From assembly GCA_964544305.1 (NCBI GenBank), contig CAZJAZ010000071.1:1-9172 (forward strand): a stretch of DNA of 9,172 nt, given 5' to 3'. The translations under genes were made by a program, and so were the position numbers. Under the pieces are notes generated by a model. That model searched no databases. It saw only the letters and a program-made list of their open reading frames with translations, and was not told where the DNA came from. This stretch comes from JAFDWI01 sp964544305 (GTDB lineage: Bacteria; Actinomycetota; Acidimicrobiia; Acidimicrobiales; Iamiaceae). Positions 1-6,000 of this stretch are shown piece after piece (position 1 is the stretch's first letter; every line of letters starts with the position of its first letter).

Positions 1-46
1 CCACCCTCTCCGCCAACAACGAGTTCGTGGATGTCCATGATCGAAC

Positions 47-51
47 AGGGG
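47..51 (+). promoter_or_regulatory. Shine-Dalgarno site that sets the alkyltransferase start
   Basis: AGGGG lies five bases before the ATG at 57. The reading frame is open back to the window edge, and a GTG at 27 would add ten residues. Only the ATG at 57 has a well-spaced ribosome site, and it places the family's N-terminal strand (TIESPIG) close to the start, as usual. Confidence 0.6.
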
Positions 52-56
52 TGATC

Positions 57-560
57 ATGCTTGCTGTTGCCGTGCGCACGATAGAAAGTCCGATTGGATT
101 GTTGCATCTTGCGGCGTCCGAAGTCGGCTTGGTTCGCGTGGCCTTTGCGTGCGAAGACTTCGACGAAGTCGAACAAGAATTGGCGTTGAGAATTGGGCCG
201 TTGATAAAGGAAGCATCGAAGCGTCTTGATCCGATTGTTGCGCAGTTCGACGAGTATTTTTCTGGTGATCGCACACGGTTTGATCTGCCGCTTGACTTTG
301 CGCTGTCGAAAGGTTTTCGCCAACTGGCACAGCAACAACTGACGACAATTCCATTTGGCTCGACGCGCACCTACGCACAGGTTGCGGCAATGACGGCCAA
401 CCCGAAAGCGGTGCGTGCGGTTGGTTCCGCGTGCGCGACGAATCCCCTTCCTATTGTGGTGCCCTGCCACCGGGTGGTTCGTAGCGACGGTGGTCTTGGC
501 GGTTACCGAGGTGGAATCGAGGCAAAAATCACCCTGTTGGATCTTGAAGCTTCGAACTGA
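57..560 (+). CDS. ogt: Methylated-DNA--protein-cysteine S-methyltransferase (O6-alkylguanine-DNA alkyltransferase)
   Basis: This suicide repair protein transfers the alkyl group from O6-alkylguanine (and O4-alkylthymine) in DNA to its own cysteine in the cytoplasm. From the ATG at 57 it is 167 residues, the usual length for Ogt-type proteins. Visible motifs: IPFGSTRTYAQVA (about 98-110), which opens the DNA-binding helix-turn-helix; RAVGSA (120-125), carrying the arginine finger; the Asn hinge in ATNP (N129); and the active-site PCHRV with nucleophile C137. It ends with the usual GGYRGG and a C-terminal helix. There is no Ada-type regulatory domain, so it is a stand-alone repair enzyme. Its last 32 bases overlap the 3' end of the histidine kinase on the other strand, with no terminator between them. 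The gene upstream is outside the window. Identity is secure; the start is fairly secure. Confidence 0.95.
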   Translation: MLAVAVRTIESPIGLLHLAASEVGLVRVAFACEDFDEVEQELALRIGPLIKEASKRLDPIVAQFDEYFSGDRTRFDLPLDFALSKGFRQLAQQQLTTIPFGSTRTYAQVAAMTANPKAVRAVGSACATNPLPIVVPCHRVVRSDGGLGGYRGGIEAKITLLDLEASN

Positions 561-2028
561 ATCCCTCGGTTGGGGTGGTGGTGACCAACCGCAAAGTGAA
601 GCACGCACCACCATCATCGAGATTTTCAACCGAAACGGAACCGCGATGTTCGGCTGCGATTCCTGCAACGATGGCGAGCCCTAGGCCAGCCCCCGATCCG
701 ACCCGTGCTGCGTCGGCTTGCCAGAAACGATCAAAGGCATGAGCGAGGCCTGCGGCATCGAGCCCGTGTCCATGATCACGCACACGCACGGTGGCTTGGT
801 TGTCGTCAACGCTCGTTGCGACTTCAATCGGCGTACCCGAAGGTGTATGGGTGCGAGCATTGGTGACGAGGTTCGTTATCGCTTGTCGCAGGTGGTCAGC
901 GTCGCCCGTCACGATGATCGGCGATGGCGCGTCCAAGGTGATCGGGCGGTCAGGCTCGATGGCCATCGCGTCGGTGCAGGCGTCCGCGGCAAGCACACTC
1001 AAATCAACGTGTTCACGGCTCAGCGGTCGGGTCTGGTCGAGGCGAGCGAGTAACAACAAGTCTTCGACCAGGGTGCGCATCCGTGCCGATTCGGCTTCAA
1101 TGCGACGCATGATCACCGCGAGATCGTCTGATGATTGCTCGTTGTTGAGCCGGAAGAGTTCGGCGAACCCTTGAATCGAGGTAATGGGAGTGCGCAGTTC
1201 GTGTGACGCGTCGGCGAGGAATTGCCTGAGGCGTTGCTCGGTCGCTTCTCGTTCGCGAAAAGCTTGTTCAATACCGTCAAGCATGGTGTTCAACGCCAGT
1301 CCGAGCTGTCCAACTTCGGTTACCTGATCTGCGGGATTGACTCGATGTGAAAGGTTTCCTGCTGTAATCATTCCGGCTGACGATGCCATGCGTTCGAGTG
1401 GTTGAAGGCCTCGACGCAGCACCAACCATGCGCCTCCTGCCAACATGAGCAACAATCCCAAACCGGTCGCGATTTCAATACGATGGAGTCGTTGCAGCGC
1501 CTCTTCCAGCGATGCGGTCGGGCGTGCGACAACCACGACATCAGATGTTGCCTGCGGTCGATTCGGGCCCGGAACACGCAATGGTGTTGCGAGCACTCGC
1601 CATGACCCTCCGCCTTGGGCTGATTGAACGGTTACCCATTTGGTGTGGCGCGTTGAGGTGAGATTGCCTGGGATCTTTGGGTGGCCGGTCGAGCTCACCG
1701 CGGCAAGGCACGCGATTTGTTCTGTGTCGCGGTAGAGGCGAGCTTCGACATCGAGGTCTTGGCGTGGGGCAAATGTATCTTGCCCTCCTGGGGGGTTCGT
1801 GCCGGGAAGTAAAGGTGTGGTGTCACGTTCACACGAGGTGCTTCCAAGTCCGGCTTGCGCAAGGCGTTGGAGTTGACCCGCGACCGGTCGACTGGCGTCA
1901 AGGAGTTGGTTGTCGAGCTGGTCAAGCAAGGACCGTCGGTACAACGTCGACGTGGCAACCCCAAAGGCGCTAAGACCGAGGGTTGTCAGGACGATCAGGC
2001 CGATCATGAGGCGGGATCGCAGAGTCAT
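529..2028 (-). CDS. Membrane sensor histidine kinase (HAMP-HisKA-HATPase_c)
   Basis: It senses an extracytoplasmic cue, autophosphorylates, and passes the phosphate to a response regulator, most likely the one encoded at 2218-2928. From the ATG at 2028 it has 499 residues: transmembrane segment about 9-29, extracytoplasmic sensor about 30-183, second transmembrane segment about 185-204, HAMP linker about 205-257, HisKA dimerisation domain about 266-332 with H-box ASHELRTP (phospho-His H276), and an ATPase domain about 376-484. The ATPase has its N-box (N386, N390), DHGHGLD (G1 box), FDRFW and GSGAGLGLAIV (G2 box). All catalytic boxes are intact. The sensor contains two cysteines (C66, C107) that could pair outside the cell. 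The frame extends upstream to a GTG at 2061 and a TTG at 2100. I chose 2028 because the membrane segment follows at once, although its ribosome site is poor (a G run about 11 bases away). The signal is unknown. Confidence 0.93.
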   Translation of the reverse strand: MTLRSRLMIGLIVLTTLGLSAFGVATSTLYRRSLLDQLDNQLLDASRPVAGQLQRLAQAGLGSTSCERDTTPLLPGTNPPGGQDTFAPRQDLDVEARLYRDTEQIACLAAVSSTGHPKIPGNLTSTRHTKWVTVQSAQGGGSWRVLATPLRVPGPNRPQATSDVVVVARPTASLEEALQRLHRIEIATGLGLLLMLAGGAWLVLRRGLQPLERMASSAGMITAGNLSHRVNPADQVTEVGQLGLALNTMLDGIEQAFREREATEQRLRQFLADASHELRTPITSIQGFAELFRLNNEQSSDDLAVIMRRIEAESARMRTLVEDLLLLARLDQTRPLSREHVDLSVLAADACTDAMAIEPDRPITLDAPSPIIVTGDADHLRQAITNLVTNARTHTPSGTPIEVATSVDDNQATVRVRDHGHGLDAAGLAHAFDRFWQADAARVGSGAGLGLAIVAGIAAEHRGSVSVENLDDGGACFTLRLVTTTPTEGFSSKLQDPTG

Positions 2029-2217
2029 AGCGTGGAAATCCCCCCGGTCGGGTTGGTGCACTAGCAGCGTCGTCGCCGATGTTGGCAAGAGGCTCCACAA
2101 AGGCTTGGAAAAGCCTGGGAATTGTGGCGGCTGCCAACATGGACGTGCTCTTTGACCTTAGTGTGAACACGAGTTGCGACGAGCCAAACTCGGCCTTTCC
2201 TACTACCAAGGAGCGCT
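2029..2217. promoter_or_regulatory. Divergent control region between kinase and response regulator
   Basis: These 189 bases must hold the promoters of both two-component genes. The regulator gene has a strong ribosome site, AAGGAG at 2208-2213, four bases before its ATG. A TTGACC at 2152-2157 could be a -35 for the regulator gene, but no good -10 lies at the right distance, so I do not call a promoter. A short symmetric GTGT-GA-ACAC sits at 2161-2170. The region is dominated by the nested inverted repeat at 2079-2140, listed separately. Autoregulation by the response regulator is plausible but not shown. Confidence 0.5.
2079..2140. repeat. Nested three-tier inverted repeat in the divergent region
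   Basis: Three perfect arms stack around one centre. ATGTTGGCA (2079-2087) pairs with TGCCAACAT (2132-2140). CCACAA (2095-2100) pairs with TTGTGG (2122-2127). AGGCTT (2101-2106) pairs with AAGCCT (2111-2116) across a GGAA loop. This gives 21 base pairs, with unpaired stretches of 7 and 4 bases between the outer and middle arms and a 5-base bulge near the centre. It could be an operator, a cruciform, a leader hairpin in one of the two transcripts, or a small palindromic element. There is no T tract, so it is not a standard terminator. Confidence 0.7.
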
Positions 2218-2928
2218 ATGCCCGACAACGATGCAACGCGACCGCGCATCTTGGTCGTCGATGATGAGGAACACATCACCGAAATGCTCGCCATGGGTCT
2301 GGGCTACGTAGGCTTCGAGGTCGAACGTCAAAGCACTGGGCGAGGCGCGTTGGCAGCGGTTGTGCGCAGTGCTCCCGCTCTGATCATTTTGGACGTGATG
2401 TTGCCTGACCTTGATGGTTTCGCTGTGGCGGAACGTCTGCGACGCGACGAAGGGGCTGGTACGCGCATCCCGATTATCTTCTTGACCGCACGCGACACGA
2501 CCCAAGACAAAGTGGCTGGGTTACGGTTGGGTAGCGACGACTATGTGACCAAACCGTTCAGTATCGAAGAGCTCATTGAACGGGTCAAAGCGGTTCTGCG
2601 ACGTTCGGCAGGGATTCGACCGGGTGTATCCAAACTTTCATTTTCGGACCTCGAACTTGACACCGAAACGCGAGACGTGTGGCGCAACGGCCGGTTTATC
2701 GAACTCACACCAACCGAGTTCCGCCTGCTCGAATATCTGCTCATCAACGCCCGAAAAGTCTTGACTCGAGATCAGATTCTCGAAGCCGTTTGGGACTATC
2801 ACTTTGCGGGAAATGCGAGCGTGCTCGAAACGTACATCAGTTACTTGCGTGCCAAGGTCGACGTTGATGAGCCGCATCTGATTCACACCGTACGCGGCGT
2901 GGGCTACTCCCTCCGTCTGCCTCACTGA
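2218..2928 (+). CDS. OmpR/PhoB-family DNA-binding response regulator
   Basis: This is the transcription factor of the two-component pair. The receiver domain (about 10-127) has the acidic pair D15-D16, phospho-acceptor D59 in the strand LIILDVMLP, T90, Y109 and K112 in the YVTKPF loop, so it should be phosphorylatable. A linker leads to a winged-helix DNA-binding domain (about 140-234), with the ELTPTEFRLLEYL segment, the recognition-helix region LETYISYLRAKVD, and the C-terminal hairpin TVRGVGYSLR. At 236 residues it has the normal family length. The ATG has AAGGAG four bases upstream. The kinase gene at 529-2028 is divergent rather than downstream, which is less common for this family. By overall look it resembles the mycobacterial TrcR-type branch, but I cannot confirm orthology. 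Whether it controls the rhs gene downstream is unknown. Confidence 0.95.
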   Translation: MPDNDATRPRILVVDDEEHITEMLAMGLGYVGFEVERQSTGRGALAAVVRSAPALIILDVMLPDLDGFAVAERLRRDEGAGTRIPIIFLTARDTTQDKVAGLRLGSDDYVTKPFSIEELIERVKAVLRRSAGIRPGVSKLSFSDLELDTETRDVWRNGRFIELTPTEFRLLEYLLINARKVLTRDQILEAVWDYHFAGNASVLETYISYLRAKVDVDEPHLIHTVRGVGYSLRLPH

Positions 2929-2932
2929 CCGC

Positions 2933-2961
2933 TTGACAACCTACAAGTGCGTCAGTATCGG
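2933..2961 (+). promoter_or_regulatory. Possible sigma-70-type promoter before the rhs gene
   Basis: TTGACA (2933-2938) is a perfect -35 hexamer five bases after the regulator stop codon. At a 17-base spacing the -10 would be TATCGG (2956-2961), which keeps only TAT of the consensus. If used, transcription would start near 2968 and give a leader of about 120 bases before the rhs start. The poor -10 keeps confidence low. Confidence 0.3.
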
Positions 2962-3000
2962 CCCGTACCCAAACATCCCAGGTTGCAAGAAATCAGGCGT

Positions 3001-3070
3001 GGTTCACGATCAAGACTTATTGGCCTCGGGGCATGTCCAGAACTGCTATTGTCCTCTTGGTTCGTGAACC
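3001..3070. repeat. Inverted repeat in the rhs leader
   Basis: GGTTCACGA (3001-3009) is matched by its exact reverse complement TCGTGAACC (3062-3070) across 52 bases. The right copy is also locally symmetric (GGTTC-GT-GAACC, 3059-3070). It may be an operator pair or a leader hairpin. No T tract follows, so I do not call a terminator. A chance origin is possible. Confidence 0.4.
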
Positions 3071-3090
3071 GAACTGGCCGTGCTCAGTGA

Positions 3091-6000
3091 TTGGGGAAAT
3101 TGTGCGTCTGTCGAAGAAAGAAATTACTGGGGGGGGCAATATTTATAGCCTGGTTTTTGCTTACGACGTCTGCAGTAGCGTCAGTACCAACTGCGACCCA
3201 TCGTACGGGGGCTAGTCCATCAACGGCCGAGCCGATTGGTACTTCAACGCTACCAGTGCCCTCAGCGACGGGCACTTCGCCGACAACTTCATCGCCGAAA
3301 GAGTTTCGGTCTTCTACGACTACTTCTTCGTCCTCTTCAACGACGACAAGTTTGCCTTCTTCGACGACTTCAGGGGATCAATCCGGCAGCAAGTATAGGC
3401 ACAGGAAGGATTCGTCATCTTCATCGTTGTCGGGTCGGAGTTTGTTGAACTCGGTGGTCGGCGAATCGGGAATGCTTCGTGGGGCGACGGTCAATAATTC
3501 CGCCGGGGTGTCGAGCCCTATGGCGGTGTTGCCTGGCTCGCAGGCCGATGTGTACTCAGCAGCGGTGATGGCCGATGACCCGGCTGGCTATTGGAAATTG
3601 CATGGAGCAGACACAGACGATTTGGACGATTCGTCGCCTGGGGGAGAGCACGATGGTTCGCTGTACGATCCCAATAATTCGGTTTCTACAGCCACTGATG
3701 ACGGTTTGTGGTCAGGTGTCCCGGCGTTCCATGCCAAGACCGATGGTCCAGGGAGGGTAGATGTGGGTTCTGCTTGGTTCAATCATAACGTTTGGTCGGC
3801 CGATGGCTGGTTCAAGTCGAGTTTGGACAATGGAGTCGACGTTCAACTTTTCGACGAGTCAGAGGGCGAGTATCCCAATTCCAGTCGACGATATTTGTCT
3901 GCGATCGGTGGGAATTCTGGTTTTGTTTCGGCAGGCCAGTCGATACATCAGGACGAGGCGTCACTTTCGGGCGACGTATCTAGCCAGCATGTTGGCCCTG
4001 GTGCTGGTTGGCATTATCTTGCGGTGACCTCGGACGGGCATGAACTGCGGTTCTATATGGACGGTGTGAGTACTGGCGAAACCGCCCCAATTTCATCGGT
4101 GTGGCAAACAGGTGTTGTTTCGACGATTCGAATCGTGGATTTTGGGTGTGCGGACAACTGCTTTTCAACGCAGTGGATGAATGTGAGTGATGTGGCGATT
4201 TATTCGTCTACGTTGAACGCGGTTCAGATCCAAAATCACTACACGGCAGCGGGTGGCGTGTTGCCTATGACGACAAGTCAACTGTTCGGTGGGTCAAATC
4301 CGTCGATGCCATGTATTTCATGTGCTGTTGCATCGGTGAAGCGTGCCATTTCATGGTTTCCGGTCGACGCTGGCACAGGGAACTTTTTCCACACGTTCAG
4401 TGACATTGCGCTGCCATCGCGAGGACCTAGTTTTGAGCTTGGGAGGACCTACAATGCGTTGGAGGCGAAGAGCGGTGTTGCGGGGCCTGTTGGCTTCGGA
4501 GCGGGTTGGTCGTGGACGTTCGGGGCGCGCCTTGATTTTGGTGATAATTGGCAGCCGGGCAATCAGGTGCCGTCTTCGTTTGATTTTGTTCAAGAGGCTG
4601 GCGCGAGGGTCACGTTTTCTGCCGACGGGTCCGGCGGGTGGGTTCCCGCTTCGAACGTGTTCGCGTCAATTGTGAGAAACCCAGATCAATCGTGGACTTT
4701 GCAGCGCGTGTCGGATCATGTGACGTTTACTTTCGACTCACAGGGCCGCCTCACTTCAGTAACAAATCGTAACGCGTACACGACAACGTTGTCATGGCCC
4801 GCAGGGCCATCGGGCACATTGATAGTTACAGATAACTCTGGGACTCAGGAGATGAGTGTTGTCATTGACGCTATTGGGCATGTGACATCGGTTAGTGACT
4901 CAGCAGGACGTTCAGTGGCCTATACCTACGTTGAGGCCGGAAATCCGGGGGCAGGCAACTTGAAGACAGCGGCGTCTCTAGGGGGCGGGAAGTGGACATA
5001 CGTGTATGACTCGGGAAATTTGATGACGTCAATGGAAGATCCGGCGGGTGGAACCGTGGTGAACAAGTTCGACTCTCAGGGTCGCGTGGTGGATCAGTGG
5101 GCACCCGATGGTTCATCGGGTGCGCCGACAGATACCACCAAAGCCACAGAGTTTATTTATGGCGCCGGCTATACGAAGATCACTGGCCCGTCAACTCCGT
5201 CAAATCCTGACGGTGTGATCGATACCCAGGTGTTCCAGAATGGATATTTGGTGTCGGATACGGTGGGGACGGGATCGTCGGCGTCTACGACAACGTTTTC
5301 GTATTGGGGAGAAAATTCGGGCGCTGCAACGGTGACTGATCCCTCTGGGAACATCTCAACAACGACCTATTACAAGGATCCTGTCACGCATCTGATGACG
5401 TCGTGGATTAGTACTAAGGAGGATCCTTCAGGGGTGGTGACGTCATATTCTGGATTTGACGCGTTTGGTAATCCAGGTTCAGTGACAGTCACTGGCACGG
5501 ATCCGCAAGATCCGAATAACGTGACGACGACTTCATATACATATGACCCGAACAATGGGAATCTTAAAACGGTATCGCGTCCGTGGAACGGCACGACTGC
5601 ACTAACCACGTACACGTACGATCCAGCCCATCCGGGCGATGCAACTTCGGTGCAGTCGCCTGACGGAACAATGACCCATTATTCCTACGCTGCCGCCACC
5701 GGCCAGGTGGACTCGGTTACCGATCCGGCGGGTGGAGTCACATCGTTTGCGTATGACGCCGCGGGCCATCAAGTGGCGGTTACGTCTCCGGAAGGACATT
5801 CGAACACCTTTGTTATGAACGCGGCGGGTGAATCGTTGATTTCCTTGGATGGCAAGGCGAATGGTGCGGTTGACGGGTTTGTGCGTGGTAATGGTCCATT
5901 GGGTTCCGCTAATCGTGGCGGCACATGGTCGACGACAGGCTCGTGGTCGGTGGCTGGCGACGAAGCGTCGGTGTCGGGTCCGGGGACTGCAACGCTGGTG

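Noticed and set aside
1..54. Tail of an upstream gene
   Set aside because: All three forward frames are open to the left edge; two of them stop at 38-40 and 52-54. With so few codons I cannot choose one or name a product.
2101..2116. AGGCTT-GGAA-AAGCCT hairpin as a rho-independent terminator
   Set aside because: No T tract follows on either strand, and it lies upstream of both divergent genes, where no terminator is needed.
3059..3070. GGTTC-GT-GAACC as a possible LexA/SOS box
   Set aside because: The half-sites are in the wrong order (GTTC...GAAC rather than GAAC...GTTC) and the spacing is two bases rather than four.
5038..5736. 15-base direct repeat (GATCCGGCGGGTGGA at 5038-5052 and 5722-5736)
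   Set aside because: Both copies encode the same DPAGG turn of YD repeats; this is ordinary internal protein repetition, not a mobile or attachment site.
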